Source: Bacteroidales bacterium
Lineage (GTDB): Bacteria; Bacteroidota; Bacteroidia; Bacteroidales; UBA1715
Reading direction: 5' to 3'
DNA length: 64,000 nucleotides
Assembly: GCA_017516865.1 (NCBI GenBank)
Contig: JAFXAU010000003.1
Coordinates: 229,612-293,611, forward strand
The notes below the pieces were generated by a model. The model was given only the letters and a program-made list of their open reading frames with translations, did no database searches and was not told the origin of the DNA. A program made the translations under genes and the position numbers. Below, piece by piece: positions 27,072 through 35,891 of this stretch (positions are counted from its first letter, which is position 1; each line of letters starts with the position of its first letter).

Positions 27072-28160
27072 TTATTTAACGATTCCTTTTTCCAAGTACT
27101 CTTCCAAATTCAATTTCACTCTCTTTGCCGCTCCCTCCGATGCTATCTTTGCGATATCTGATTTCACCATTAACTTCACGAGTTCAGCAAAAGATGTTTT
27201 TTGAGGGTTCCATCCTAATATGCGTTTTGCTTTAGATGGGTCTCCGAGCAAATTCACAACATCGGTTGGTCTATAAAAATCGGGGCTAACTTCCACCAAG
27301 ACACGACCGGTTGCCTTATCAACGCCGACCTCATCTATTCCTTCGCCCTTAAATTCCAACTCTACACCTACTTCACGAAAAGCCAATAGGCAAAATTCCC
27401 TGACACTATGCTGTTCGCCAGTAGCAACCACAAAATCGTCAGGTTTCTCATTCTGTAACATCAACCACATACATTCCACATAGTCCTTAGCATAGCCCCA
27501 ATCGCGAAGGCTCGAAAGATTACCAAGATATAATTTATCCTGCTTTACTTGTGATATGCGTGCCGCAGCAAGTGTTATTTTACGCGTTACAAAAGTTTCG
27601 CCTCTACGTTCACTCTCATGGTTAAAAAGAATACCATTACAACAAAACATATTGTATGCATCCCTATACTCTTTTACTATCCAATACCCATATTGTTTTG
27701 CCACAGCGTATGGACTATACGGATGAAATGGTGTCTCCTCATTCTGTGGAACTGACTCAACTCTACCATACAATTCAGATGTACTCGCCTGATATATCTT
27801 ACAAGATTTTTCCAAGCCACACAATCTTACCGCCTCCTGAATCCTCAGCACTCCCGTTGCATCAACATTTGCTGTATATTCAGGAGAATCGAAACTTACC
27901 TGTACATGGCTCTGAGCAGCAAGATTATATATCTCATCTGGCTTAACTCTATTTATAACTTGAACTATACCAAGCGAATCACCCAAATCACCATAATGAA
28001 GATGGAAATTCTTATGTCCTTCAAGATGCGCTATCCGTTCTCTAAAATCCACCGATGAACGCCGAATCAAACCATGTACATCATATCCTTTCTCCAAGAG
28101 AAATTCAGATAAATAACTCCCATCCTGACCTGTAACTCCTGTTATTAAAGCTGTTTTCAT
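27072..28160 (-). CDS. gmd: GDP-mannose 4,6-dehydratase, copy 1
   Basis: Gmd converts GDP-D-mannose to GDP-4-keto-6-deoxy-D-mannose, the first step to GDP-L-fucose and related sugars. Visible are the NADP-binding [20 protein letters not shown], the RRSS loop, the Thr/Glu pair in QASTSELYG and the catalytic Tyr-Lys in [13 protein letters not shown]. The length is 362 residues, as usual. It is the first gene of a gmd-fcl pair. The 115 bp upstream are AT-rich and separate it from an acetyltransferase gene. A second gmd lies at 37311-38399. Confidence 0.97.
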   Translation of the reverse strand: MKTALITGVTGQDGSYLSEFLLEKGYDVHGLIRRSSVDFRERIAHLEGHKNFHLHYGDLGDSLGIVQVINRVKPDEIYNLAAQSHVQVSFDSPEYTANVDATGVLRIQEAVRLCGLEKSCKIYQASTSELYGRVESVPQNEETPFHPYSPYAVAKQYGYWIVKEYRDAYNMFCCNGILFNHESERRGETFVTRKITLAAARISQVKQDKLYLGNLSSLRDWGYAKDYVECMWLMLQNEKPDDFVVATGEQHSVREFCLLAFREVGVELEFKGEGIDEVGVDKATGRVLVEVSPDFYRPTDVVNLLGDPSKAKRILGWNPQKTSFAELVKLMVKSDIAKIASEGAAKRVKLNLEEYLEKGIVK

Positions 28161-28275
28161 TAAATAGATTTTTTTGTTACATACTATAAATATAGTGAAA
28201 CTTCATATATAACTATATCCAAGTTTATTCACTATCTATATTACATTCCTAATAGTAAATATTTTCCCAAAAATA

Positions 28276-28818
28276 TTACAGGAATTGCAACATTTTTTTT
28301 TCTCTACATCTAATTTTTCTCGCTGGCATCCCATAACAAACACTCCATTCTGGAAGATTGCGATTTACAAATGACATTGCCCCAACAGCCACCCCCTCAC
28401 CTATTTCAACATTTGGCATAACAAGCGAATTTGCACCTATCTGTGCATATTTACCTATAGAAATAATACCTTTAATAACATTGCGGTATTTCATATCAAC
28501 ACATGCCCCAACCATATACTCGCCCGAAAAATCATCTGTGGCACTTAACAATGTACAACGAGGAGACAAGCCCGAGTTATCTTCCATTATTATGTTACCG
28601 CCACCATATAAAGCACAATAGGCAGCAATATGTATATTATTTTTTATAATAATATTTCCTGACAAAACACAAAAATCATCAATACGAACATTGTTTCCTA
28701 TAGAAATAGTATTGGGAGAATAAAATTTTGCATTACGACTAATCAAAACATTGCAACCATAAGATTTTAATCCTAATGTTGCAAGTTCCTGTTCCGCATA
28801 AAAAGATGTTGTTTCCAT
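28276..28818 (-). CDS. Left-handed beta-helix acyltransferase
   Basis: The 180-residue protein has hexapeptide repeats throughout: ISIGNNVRIDDFCVLSGNII, GIISIGKYAQIGANSLVMPN and VEIGEGVAVGAMSFVNRNLP. The last stretch is the standard end of the WbbJ/CysE-type coil, followed by WSVCYGMPARKI. These trimeric enzymes acetylate sugars from acetyl-CoA. The probable role is O- or N-acetylation of a capsule sugar. It lies between the DUF1016-type nuclease gene and gmd. Confidence 0.88.
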   Translation of the reverse strand: METTSFYAEQELATLGLKSYGCNVLISRNAKFYSPNTISIGNNVRIDDFCVLSGNIIIKNNIHIAAYCALYGGGNIIMEDNSGLSPRCTLLSATDDFSGEYMVGACVDMKYRNVIKGIISIGKYAQIGANSLVMPNVEIGEGVAVGAMSFVNRNLPEWSVCYGMPARKIRCREKKMLQFL

Positions 28819-28879
28819 TTACTTCTTTTTAATTTCAATATTTTTAATATGGTTGCATTATAGCGAGCTTCATAGGATA

Positions 28880-30028
28880 TTATTTTTCACATTGAGTAAG
28901 ATATTCACAAAATTCCACAAGACTTCGCTGTATCACACTGCCGATTTTCAGTTGCTCCTTGTACTGCATAATCATCAGTGGACTCATACTGCGGTTTAAT
29001 GCAAATCGTACCACATCCATATCAGACTCTTTGCAGAACAATATACCAATGGTGGGGTTTTCGTTTGTCCGTCGTTCCTCTTGGTCAAGAGCCTCCAAAT
29101 AGAATTCCAACTGTCCAAGATAAGACGGTTTGAATTCGGTTGTTTTCAGTTCGAATGCAACCATACATTGCAATTGCCGATGATAGAACAATAAATCAAT
29201 CTTGAATGTCTTACCTCCTACAGCCACCTTGTGTTCTTGGTCAATAAACAGGAAATCCTTCCCCACCTCAAGAATGAAATCCTTCATATGCGTAACAATA
29301 TCTTTTCTTAACTTTGATTCCTTGTATTTCACAGGCAACCCAAGAAAATCAAGATACGCCGTATCTTTAAACATTACCTTTGAGTTCGGATATTCTGTTT
29401 TCATAACATTGGACTGCACATTTGCACTTCCAAGAAGAGATGTCATTGCGTTTGTCTTAATGGCACGTTCAAGTTCTTTGTTTTTCAGATGTTCGTGTCC
29501 CGCATACAGCATATAGAACAATCTTTCGTTGTCGGTTTTGCAGCGACTCAATATTATTTGATGATTAGACCATCCTGTCGCCAAAAAAACATTAGGCATT
29601 TGTGCCGTTGACAACGGCACAAATTTGTATGCTTCGTAATCGTTTGATTTTGAATCCGTAATTTGTGCCGTTTCTATTGGCACAATTTTATCGGAACGAA
29701 TCATTTTTGTCTGTTTTAACAGATTCCTGAAGCTATCGTTTGAGTATGTTTCGTAGAGTTGCACCATTTTGTAGATAGTGCGGTAACTCCATCCCCGACT
29801 TGTCGGGTCTTGAGTATGAATAAATTCTGCCCACCGCCTCACCACACCATCTCCCCACGACGAACACTTAAGTTTAGCCGAAACGTAACCACAAACTTCC
29901 CATATCATAAGCAGTGACTCATTGTCAACAACAGCTATTATCTTATTTCTATGAGCCTGTATAATTCCATAAACTTCAAGGAACTCGTTGCGAATTGTGT
30001 CTGATACTATGCTGTTACTTCCTTTCAT
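28880..30028 (-). CDS. YhcG/DUF1016-type PDDEXK nuclease
   Basis: The N-terminal helical DUF1016 domain (about residues 10-150) includes NKIIAVVDNESLLMIWEVCG and WGDGVVRRWAEFI. The C-terminal PDDEXK domain is seen in HKVAVGGKTFKIDLLFYHRQ followed by CMVAFELKTTEFKPSYLGQL and ENPTIGILFCKES. The predicted catalytic residues are the Asp of KIDLLF and the Glu-Lys of FELK. YhcG proteins are nuclease-like and linked to mobile elements and defence; the cellular target is unclear. It sits inside the polysaccharide operon between an aminotransferase and an acyltransferase, with which it has no obvious metabolic link, so it looks like an insertion. Confidence 0.88.
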   Translation of the reverse strand: MKGSNSIVSDTIRNEFLEVYGIIQAHRNKIIAVVDNESLLMIWEVCGYVSAKLKCSSWGDGVVRRWAEFIHTQDPTSRGWSYRTIYKMVQLYETYSNDSFRNLLKQTKMIRSDKIVPIETAQITDSKSNDYEAYKFVPLSTAQMPNVFLATGWSNHQIILSRCKTDNERLFYMLYAGHEHLKNKELERAIKTNAMTSLLGSANVQSNVMKTEYPNSKVMFKDTAYLDFLGLPVKYKESKLRKDIVTHMKDFILEVGKDFLFIDQEHKVAVGGKTFKIDLLFYHRQLQCMVAFELKTTEFKPSYLGQLEFYLEALDQEERRTNENPTIGILFCKESDMDVVRFALNRSMSPLMIMQYKEQLKIGSVIQRSLVEFCEYLTQCEK

Positions 30029-30062
30029 AATTTAGTTTTATATGGTTGCACTGTTGCAAGTT

Positions 30063-31166
30063 TCATCTTTTAATCAAATCTATGATTCTTTCCAAATCAA
30101 GACTTTCCAAATCAGGATACAACGGCAGACAAATCACCTGTTCCGCCGCTTTCTGTGCCACTGGCAGATTCTGTGCCGATGGCAATTCTTTATACGGCTC
30201 AAATGTTGAAATCAATGGATAAAAATATCGCCTTCCTAAAATATCGTTTGACTTTAACCTGTCATATAATGCATCACGGCTCATTCCATATTTTGCTTCA
30301 TCAACAAAGATTGGGAAATAGGCATAATTATAATCCACACCATTTTGCTCGGGTAAAAGAGAAATGCCTGAAACGTTTCTCAACGCATTACGATATTGTT
30401 CAACAATGCGTTTCCGTTTGGCTATTGCCTCATCAATATATTTAAGCGACAACAATCCATATGCTGCCTGAACTTCGTTCATTTTTGCGTTAATCCCCGG
30501 TTCTTCAACAACTGTTTCGCCTCGGAATCCGAAGTTTTTCAAATTGTCGATATGGTGTTTCATCTCCTGCGAATGACAAATTACAGCTCCACCTTCAACA
30601 GTGCTATATATTTTGGTGGCGTGAAAACTCAACACCGACAAATCTCCTGCGTTAAGAATTGAAGATCCATTCTTCTTCACACCAAATGCATGGGCGGCAT
30701 CGTATATAACCTTCAAGCCATATTTGTCTGCTATTTTCTGTATAGCATCGGTGTCAGCAGGATTGCCATACACGTGTACGGGCATTATCGCTGTAGTTTT
30801 TTCGGTAATGACCGCTTCTATTTTTGTAGGGTCAATATTGTGGTACTTCGGTTCTACATCAACAAACACTGGCGTACATTTGTTCCAAAATATGGAATGC
30901 GTTGTGGCAACAAAACTATACGGCGTAGTAATCACCTCGCCTGTTATGTTCAATGCCTGCAATGAGGAAATGAGAGCTAAGGTACCATTAGAAAACAACG
31001 AAATATATTTTACACCGAGATATTCTGCCAACCGCCGTTCCAACTCTTGGTGCATCTCGCCATTATTGGTAAGCCATTTGTTGTTCCAAATCTTTTGAAG
31101 ATACGGAACAAATTCCTCCAATGGTGGAAGTAACGGCGATGTAACGGTGATTGGCTTATTATTCAT
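30063..31166 (-). CDS. DegT/DnrJ/EryC1/StrS sugar aminotransferase
   Basis: This PLP-dependent enzyme aminates a keto-sugar nucleotide. The PLP-lysine is in LSVLSFHATKIYSTVEGGAV. The phosphate-binding region is SLFSNGTLALISSLQAL and the Asp partner is in VIYDAAHAFG. The HATK context and the PVHVYGNPADTDAIQKIADK segment resemble the FdtB/QdtB-type aminotransferases that make 3-amino-3,6-dideoxyhexoses, but position-specificity cannot be fixed from sequence. The matching keto-isomerase is not seen nearby. The start abuts the end of the FkbM gene (1 bp), and the gene is in the same operon. Confidence 0.92.
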   Translation of the reverse strand: MNNKPITVTSPLLPPLEEFVPYLQKIWNNKWLTNNGEMHQELERRLAEYLGVKYISLFSNGTLALISSLQALNITGEVITTPYSFVATTHSIFWNKCTPVFVDVEPKYHNIDPTKIEAVITEKTTAIMPVHVYGNPADTDAIQKIADKYGLKVIYDAAHAFGVKKNGSSILNAGDLSVLSFHATKIYSTVEGGAVICHSQEMKHHIDNLKNFGFRGETVVEEPGINAKMNEVQAAYGLLSLKYIDEAIAKRKRIVEQYRNALRNVSGISLLPEQNGVDYNYAYFPIFVDEAKYGMSRDALYDRLKSNDILGRRYFYPLISTFEPYKELPSAQNLPVAQKAAEQVICLPLYPDLESLDLERIIDLIKR

Positions 31167-32249
31167 TTATTTACTAATAGCTAATAATACTGTTTCTTCA
31201 TTATGAATTGTGCCATGCTTTATAAAAAATTGATACCCAAGATTCAAAGATTTTAAATATATAGGAATATTAACAAAATCATCTATGCTATGGTATATTG
31301 ATATAGCAAGTTTAGGCCGAAATCTTTTCAATACATTTGAGGCACCTTTCAACGATGGTAATTCAGACCCTTCGATATCCATTTTTATAAAATCAACTTT
31401 ACTTATTTTATTATTTGTTACAAAATCGTCAATAGTTATTGTTTTAACCAAATTGGAATTTGTTTTTTTATTTTCGACTCTACTTCCAGGACCATTATTT
31501 GAAAAGCTCAATAATTCACCCGATTTTTCTCCTAGAGCATTTTGTACTATAGTCAATCTACTTGATATATTTTCGTTCAATGCTAAATTTCTTTTAAATA
31601 TTTCTATATTGTCTGGGATAAACTCAAAACTATATATATGTCCCATCTCACCAACTTTATTGGCAAATATCAAAGATGTATCTCCCCAACATCCGCCACA
31701 ATCAAGCAAAACATCCCCAATTTCGACCTTGACCTCATCATTTTCATATTGTTCTATAAATAAAAGAGGATATACATCTGCTGCATACATTTTTAATAGT
31801 ATGTTTTCTTTTGTGAGATCATATTTATATAGTTTTATTGTTTTATTATCTACAAACGGGGTTTCGATGAAATCATCATTTATTTTATATCTATCTGATA
31901 TAACTTTTTTATTTTGATATTCTGGCGTATTTAATGGTAACTTTACCTTCCTATGTCCCAAAATTCTGTATGCAATTAATTTTACATATATTTTTTTTGA
32001 TTCATCATCATTTAAAAATCCGTATACTTGTTCCATTCGATCATAGTACTTATCTAGACCTTGGAATCGCTTTATTTGATCATCATCAATAACATACTTT
32101 TTCTTCTTTATAACAGAAAACAACCTTGTCTTTAATGACATTTTCTTTTTCGGTTCTTTTCCAAATCTATCTATATCATAATTATCACTATAATCATTTC
32201 TCAGGTTCTCGACTATTTCATTGAATAATCTTGTTATGAAACTTTCCAT
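31167..32249 (-). CDS. FkbM-family methyltransferase
   Basis: The C-terminal 220 residues form an FkbM SAM-dependent methyltransferase: the SAM loop VLLDCGGCWGDTSLIFANKV, then HIYSFEFIPDNIEIFKRNLA, and the family signature VDFIKMDIEGSELPSLKGAS with FRPKLAISIYH. The N-terminal 130 residues are basic and helical, with no clear assignment. FkbM proteins O-methylate sugars and are frequent at the end of ABC-exported polymers, where methylation can cap the chain. That fits the neighbouring ABC ATPase (6 bp away) with a chain-end-recognition domain. Confidence 0.88.
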   Translation of the reverse strand: MESFITRLFNEIVENLRNDYSDNYDIDRFGKEPKKKMSLKTRLFSVIKKKKYVIDDDQIKRFQGLDKYYDRMEQVYGFLNDDESKKIYVKLIAYRILGHRKVKLPLNTPEYQNKKVISDRYKINDDFIETPFVDNKTIKLYKYDLTKENILLKMYAADVYPLLFIEQYENDEVKVEIGDVLLDCGGCWGDTSLIFANKVGEMGHIYSFEFIPDNIEIFKRNLALNENISSRLTIVQNALGEKSGELLSFSNNGPGSRVENKKTNSNLVKTITIDDFVTNNKISKVDFIKMDIEGSELPSLKGASNVLKRFRPKLAISIYHSIDDFVNIPIYLKSLNLGYQFFIKHGTIHNEETVLLAISK

Positions 32250-32255
32250 TTTAAT

Positions 32256-33509
32256 CTATTTTAATTCTGTTTCCACAAACGTTGGACGAATAGCCCCAGG
32301 CCATTTTCCAAACCACCCAATTCCGTCTCTATCCTCAACAACTTCAAATGAATTAGCATTTTCATGGTAAAAAATTGGTTTGGAATTTGAAACAAACATA
32401 TTATTAACCACATAAGCTCCATCATTCATAAAATTAGCAGGAATTTTTATTCTTGATTTATGTAATCCTTTTGATAATCTAACAACAGGTGTTACTATGG
32501 CAAACACGCACAAAGAATTCGTATCATATAGATGCATACTTATATTAATAGGAATATCATCTTGTAAACACCAAAATTCCGTTATCAAATTAAACTCCGT
32601 CTTAACCGTTATATATTCGGACTCAACCTTTACATATGCATTTTTTACACGTATTATATCATTTCCTGGAGCGTTTTTCTCTGACCATGAATTATTATTT
32701 ATTCCTCTATTTGACGCTTGAGACAAATATTTATCAATTGCATTAGTGACATCTCCAGAATATTTCAACAATCCGTTTTCAAGAATCACTCCATTTTTGC
32801 ATAAATTTCTCACCGCCGCCATATTATGACTCACAAACAGCACGGTTCTTCCTTCTCCCCTGCTCACGTCCTGCATTTTGCCAATGGCTTTTTTCTGGAA
32901 CTCGGCATCGCCTACGGCAAGGACTTCGTCAACCACAAGAATATCGGGTTCTATGTGAGCGGCAATGGCAAAGCCCAGACGCACGGTCATACCGCTGGAA
33001 TAGCGTTTCACGGGCGTATCAAGATAACGTTCGCAACCAGAGAAATCAACAATTTCATCGAGTTTACGGGTTATCTCCGCCTTGTTCATACCCATTATGG
33101 CTCCGTTCATATAAATGTTCTCACGGCCTGTAAGTTCGGGATGAAAACCTGTGCCAACCTCGAGCAACGAGGCAATACGGCCTTTGTACGAAATAGTGCC
33201 TGTTGTGGGAGCAGTCACCCGCGAGAGCAGCTTCAGCAACGTGGATTTTCCCGCACCGTTCTTGCCAATGATTCCCACCACGTCGCCCTGCTTAATCTCC
33301 ATATTTATGTCCTTCAACGCCCACACATAGTCGGAAGAGCCCTTTGTAGTGCGGTCGTTCACCTCGCCAATCTTCAGATAGGGGTCTTCCTTGCGCATAA
33401 CCTTCGTAGCCCACCAACGGTTCAAGTCGTGCGACAACGTGCCAGTGGAGACAAGACCTAAACGGTATTGCTTGGAAACGTTTTCTATTTTAATTGCTAC
33501 ATCTGACAT
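32256..33509 (-). CDS. wzt: Polysaccharide ABC exporter ATPase with C-terminal carbohydrate-binding domain
   Basis: The N-terminal 245 residues are an ABC ATPase of the Wzt/TagH type: Walker A GIIGKNGAGKSTLLKLLSRV, signature YSSGMTVRLGFAIA, Walker B DILVVDEVLAVGD. The C-terminal 160 residues are a Wzt-C-like beta sandwich that in O9a-type systems recognises the modified chain end before export. The partner permease Wzm, normally directly upstream, is absent. The upstream region instead holds a 30-bp palindrome, repeats and a truncated ATPase gene. The permease must be encoded elsewhere, or the exporter is an orphan after rearrangement. Confidence 0.92.
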   Translation of the reverse strand: MSDVAIKIENVSKQYRLGLVSTGTLSHDLNRWWATKVMRKEDPYLKIGEVNDRTTKGSSDYVWALKDINMEIKQGDVVGIIGKNGAGKSTLLKLLSRVTAPTTGTISYKGRIASLLEVGTGFHPELTGRENIYMNGAIMGMNKAEITRKLDEIVDFSGCERYLDTPVKRYSSGMTVRLGFAIAAHIEPDILVVDEVLAVGDAEFQKKAIGKMQDVSRGEGRTVLFVSHNMAAVRNLCKNGVILENGLLKYSGDVTNAIDKYLSQASNRGINNNSWSEKNAPGNDIIRVKNAYVKVESEYITVKTEFNLITEFWCLQDDIPINISMHLYDTNSLCVFAIVTPVVRLSKGLHKSRIKIPANFMNDGAYVVNNMFVSNSKPIFYHENANSFEVVEDRDGIGWFGKWPGAIRPTFVETELK

Positions 33510-33520
33510 ATTCTATTTCC

Positions 33521-33550
33521 TGTAGAGACGTTGCGCGCAACGTCTCTACA
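33521..33550. repeat. Perfect 30-bp palindrome
   Basis: TGTAGAGACGTTGCG is followed directly by its exact reverse complement, with no loop. It lies 11 bp upstream of the ABC ATPase start. It resembles short palindromic elements of the GTAGAGACG...CGTCTCTAC kind that are spread in several bacterial genomes. Because of its position it could also act as a promoter or as a barrier to read-through. Confidence 0.85.
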
Positions 33551-33602
33551 AATATACGTTTTCTTTCTAATAAACTGTAGTTTGCTATTTATTTTTTAAA
33601 AT

Positions 33603-33645
33603 CTCTCGCCTCTCAACTTTCAACTCTCCTCTCTCAACTCTCTTC
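33603..33645 (-). repeat. Heptanucleotide array
   Basis: On the minus strand the units are GAGAGTT, GAGAGAG, GAGAGTT, GAAAGTT, GAGAGGC, GAGAG in 7-bp phase. It follows the stop codon (33645-33647) of a short coding remnant. Confidence 0.8.
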
Positions 33646-33740
33646 TATAAACTAAGCATTGCATAAAACTCCTCATAATTCTTCCCTGCCTCATAATTCT
33701 TTTTCCAAAAATCGCAGGCATTACGACATGCAAAAAGGAC
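33645..33740 (-). pseudogene. C-terminal remnant of an unrecognised gene
   Basis: After two in-frame TGA codons the minus strand reads 31 residues, including NACDFWKKNYEAGKNYEEFY and AMLSL, then TAG. The composition looks like a real protein tail, and the stop codon is followed by a heptad array, as for intact genes here. I cannot assign a family. It overlaps no other gene. Confidence 0.3.
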
Positions 33741-33753
33741 TCATCACCAAATC

Positions 33754-34089
33754 TCAGCCCAAGAAATATGCGGCACTAACCGCAGTTATTGAATCCGAAA
33801 ACTGGTGCGTCTGGTTGTCGTTCGAGAGCAGAAACGAGTGTAGCAGCGGCTTGTCGAGAAACTCCTGCAAATTGCGCAGGTGCCGCGCATCAGTAGCCGA
33901 GACGTGCTCCGCCATCTTAATCTCGAAGGCGTAATAGCCGTCCTGCGTTTCTATCAGTAAATCAACCTCTTTGCCATCATGGGTGCGTAAGTGGTAGAAA
34001 TTCACATTCGCACGGATATTGTTGGCCTGCTTGTATATCTCGGAAACGACAAGACTCTCGAACTCATTGCCCGTCATTCCGCCGAACAA
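33754..34089 (-). pseudogene. Truncated AAA-ATPase/DUF4143 protein, C-terminal part only
   Basis: About 110 residues match the C-terminal nuclease-like domain of the AAA_14/DUF4143 ATPases: TGNEFESLVVSEIYKQ, NFYHLRTHDGKEVDLLIETQ and YYAFEIKMAEHVSATDARHL. EVDLLI and FEIK are the PD-(D/E)xK-like residues. The ATPase domain (normally about 250 residues) is missing. The only available start is TTG, and upstream DNA is a repeat array and not coding. It is therefore a decayed gene, or a relic whose control region still stands. Confidence 0.7.
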
Positions 34090-34095
34090 AATCCA

Positions 34096-34243
34096 AAATT
34101 TACGCCAAAATCAGAACTACAACTCCCGATTTTACGCCGAAATCTTGCACCTTACTACCAGATTTTACGTCAAAATCAGGCAGTATAAGTATAGATTTTA
34201 CGCCAAAATCTTACATACAATGTGTGATTTTACGCGGAAGTTT
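34096..34243. repeat. Five-copy palindromic array with 32-33 bp period
   Basis: Five copies of an imperfect palindrome related to GATTTTACGCCAAAATC lie at about 34097, 34128, 34161, 34194 and 34226. The TACG core is spaced 32, 33, 33 and 32 bp apart, close to three helical turns. The 15-16 bp between copies are unrelated to each other. The array lies directly upstream of the truncated DUF4143 gene. It is too short in repeat and spacer for a CRISPR array. Confidence 0.75.
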
Positions 34244-34248
34244 ACACC

Positions 34249-34288
34249 TTCAAAAACAAAAACGGCCGACAATCCCCTTGCCAGCCGC
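34249..34288 (-). terminator. Repeated intrinsic terminator, copy 1 (after the AbiEii gene)
   Basis: On the minus strand GCGGCTGGCAA and TTGTCGGCCG pair around GGGGA and are followed by TTTTTGTTTTTG. The same hairpin, with one or two base changes, occurs at about 35793-35823 and 38487-38520. A heptad array precedes it each time. Confidence 0.75.
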
Positions 34289-34289
34289 A

Positions 34290-34322
34290 CTCAACTTTCA
34301 ACTCTCGTCTCTCAACTCTCGA
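34290..34322 (-). repeat. Heptanucleotide array overlapping the AbiEii stop codon
   Basis: The stop TGA of the AbiEii gene is part of GAGAGTTGAGAGACG. The units GAGAGTT, GAGAGAC, GAGAGTT, GAAAGTT, GAG continue to the terminator hairpin. Confidence 0.85.
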
Positions 34323-35094
34323 GAATCAACTTATCAAAATACAGAATCTGTTCACTTCTACGACTGTCGAACAACAAATGTTCAAAATCACGACGTTTCT
34401 CGTTTATATTCACCGTTCGAAGCATATCTTGTATTCTTGTCTTCAGTATCGTTTCGTCTTCAATATCAACTCGTTGTCTCAAAAACGAATAATCCGGCTT
34501 TGTTCTTGACCATAAAAACATAACATCATAGAAATCTCGACCTTTTTGCCGTGCCAACAACGCTGAAATTTTCATAGACAACAGCACACCTATTGGAGGT
34601 ACGGCAACAGGAAACAAAAACGAATTGCGCTGTACAATTGCCTGTTCTCTTTTATAGTCAACGCCCTGATTCTGGGCTTCTATCTTCATTAAAAACCGTT
34701 CCTCCCTATGTCCAGTTAACTGTAAATCAAACAATAATTCAGGGAAATAGACATTGCTACGATATGCCGTCAGACGACTGCTGTCTTTTGCACGTAATTC
34801 TGCCCGTAGTCCCTGCAGACGAAGATACGCAATCAGTTTCTCCGTCATTTGGTGAAAATCGTCTGCGCCCAGCTCCTTACAGTCGAAATCCAAATCTTCG
34901 GAGAATCTGTCTATACCATACACCAATCGTAAACAAGTACCTCCTATAAATACCATTTTTTTTGCATACTCGGAGCGAGTAATCCATTCCAATGCGAGCA
35001 ATTCCACGTATTCTTTTAGAATATGTTTCTGAAATACGGCATTGTCGGCAATATGCGGAGGATAAAACCCGCGAATGTACATCATATCAATCAT
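34312..35094 (-). CDS. AbiEii/AbiGii-type nucleotidyltransferase toxin
   Basis: This 260-residue nucleotidyltransferase-superfamily protein has KKMVFIGGTCLRLVYGIDRF followed by SEDLDFDCKEL (the GG...DxD-type core of the AbiEii family). A later basic helical part contains PIGVLLSMKISALLARQKGR and DFYDVMFLW. AbiEii toxins transfer NMPs, and some members modify tRNA acceptor ends; together with AbiEi they form type IV toxin-antitoxin and abortive-infection systems. The start overlaps the antitoxin stop by four bases (ATGA). The last codons and the stop lie in a heptad array, so the exact C-terminus may be modified by the repeat. Confidence 0.88.
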   Translation of the reverse strand: MIDMMYIRGFYPPHIADNAVFQKHILKEYVELLALEWITRSEYAKKMVFIGGTCLRLVYGIDRFSEDLDFDCKELGADDFHQMTEKLIAYLRLQGLRAELRAKDSSRLTAYRSNVYFPELLFDLQLTGHREERFLMKIEAQNQGVDYKREQAIVQRNSFLFPVAVPPIGVLLSMKISALLARQKGRDFYDVMFLWSRTKPDYSFLRQRVDIEDETILKTRIQDMLRTVNINEKRRDFEHLLFDSRRSEQILYFDKLILES

Positions 35095-35708
35095 AAATCG
35101 TATGCTTTATATAATAAACGCAGTCGGCTTGTCACGGCATGACTGCCAATTCTTGTAGCGAAATCTTCCAAACGACTCTTGTCTAATTCATCATGTAGCC
35201 AATCTTCGTCCAAGCGCAAATCTCTAAAGTCGTCTTCTGTTCTATATTGTGGATACAAATACAACAGATCCATGATGGCTTTTTCCGGAACAGCCATCAT
35301 ATACTGCTTTCCGTCAAGCATAGTCTTTGGTTCAAAACCCCAATACAAATCCGGTTGAATTGTCTGATACGTATATTGACCAAATTCATTATTGTAGGAG
35401 CAGGTCTTTTGTGTAGTCACACTTGTTATTGCTATCACCGCCTCTGGAATAATGCCGTAGAACGACAATGCCGTGTGTAAGCTGATATACGACGGGGAAT
35501 ATATTTTGTTTGCAAAATAACGTGCATAATCAGGTTCATGAATTATATCTGCAAAGGCATACCACCCTTTCCGCAACGAAATGATGTACCCGTTCTTCTG
35601 CCACTGATGAAAGTTTGACCTATTAAATGCAGGATATATCGCTTTTACTTGTTCTATAGAAAAACAAGCGAGCCGATGCCATTGAGAATAAAAATATGTG
35701 TATGTCAT
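35091..35708 (-). CDS. AbiEi-type transcriptional antitoxin
   Basis: The N-terminal winged helix (NRSNFHQWQKNGYIISLRKG followed by WYAF) precedes an AbiEi-like domain with YISLHTALSFYGIIPEAV and MMAVPEKAIMDLLYLYP, the pattern of AbiEi/AbiEi_4 proteins. These antitoxins repress the operon and counter the AbiEii enzyme. ATG 35708 is the start; a TTG at 35723 is in frame but unlikely. The pair is inserted between fcl copy 2 and the ABC-ATPase module. Confidence 0.85.
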   Translation of the reverse strand: MTYTYFYSQWHRLACFSIEQVKAIYPAFNRSNFHQWQKNGYIISLRKGWYAFADIIHEPDYARYFANKIYSPSYISLHTALSFYGIIPEAVIAITSVTTQKTCSYNNEFGQYTYQTIQPDLYWGFEPKTMLDGKQYMMAVPEKAIMDLLYLYPQYRTEDDFRDLRLDEDWLHDELDKSRLEDFATRIGSHAVTSRLRLLYKAYDL

Positions 35709-35792
35709 TGTATTTATTTCCAAAACGCTGCAAAATTACAACATTTCAGAAACAAAATACAAGTCCTTGTATTTTTTGTACCCTTCAAAAAC

Positions 35793-35823
35793 AAAAAAAC
35801 GGCCGACAATCCCTTGCCGACCG
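35793..35823 (-). terminator. Repeated intrinsic terminator, copy 2 (after fcl copy 2)
   Basis: GCGGTCGGCAAGGGATTGTC then GGCCG and a T7 tract on the minus strand. It is the same hairpin as at 34249-34288. It ends the gmd-fcl transcript before the AbiE genes. Confidence 0.75.
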
Positions 35824-35886
35824 CTCTCAACTTTCAACTCTCGTCTCTTAACTCTCAACTCTCGTCTCTTAACTCTCAACTCTCCG
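35824..35886 (-). repeat. Heptanucleotide array after fcl copy 2
   Basis: On the minus strand the units are GAGAGTT, AAGAGAC, GAGAGTT, GAGAGTT, AAGAGAC, GAGAGTT, GAAAGTT, GAGAG. The 21-bp pattern (three heptads) is itself repeated, suggesting recent duplication. Confidence 0.85.
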
Positions 35887-35891
35887 CTCCC

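Noticed and set aside
34096..34243. Regular repeats with spacers, similar to a small CRISPR array
   Set aside because: The conserved part is only about 17 bp, the copies vary, spacers are 15-16 bp and no cas gene is in the window. An operator-type array fits better.
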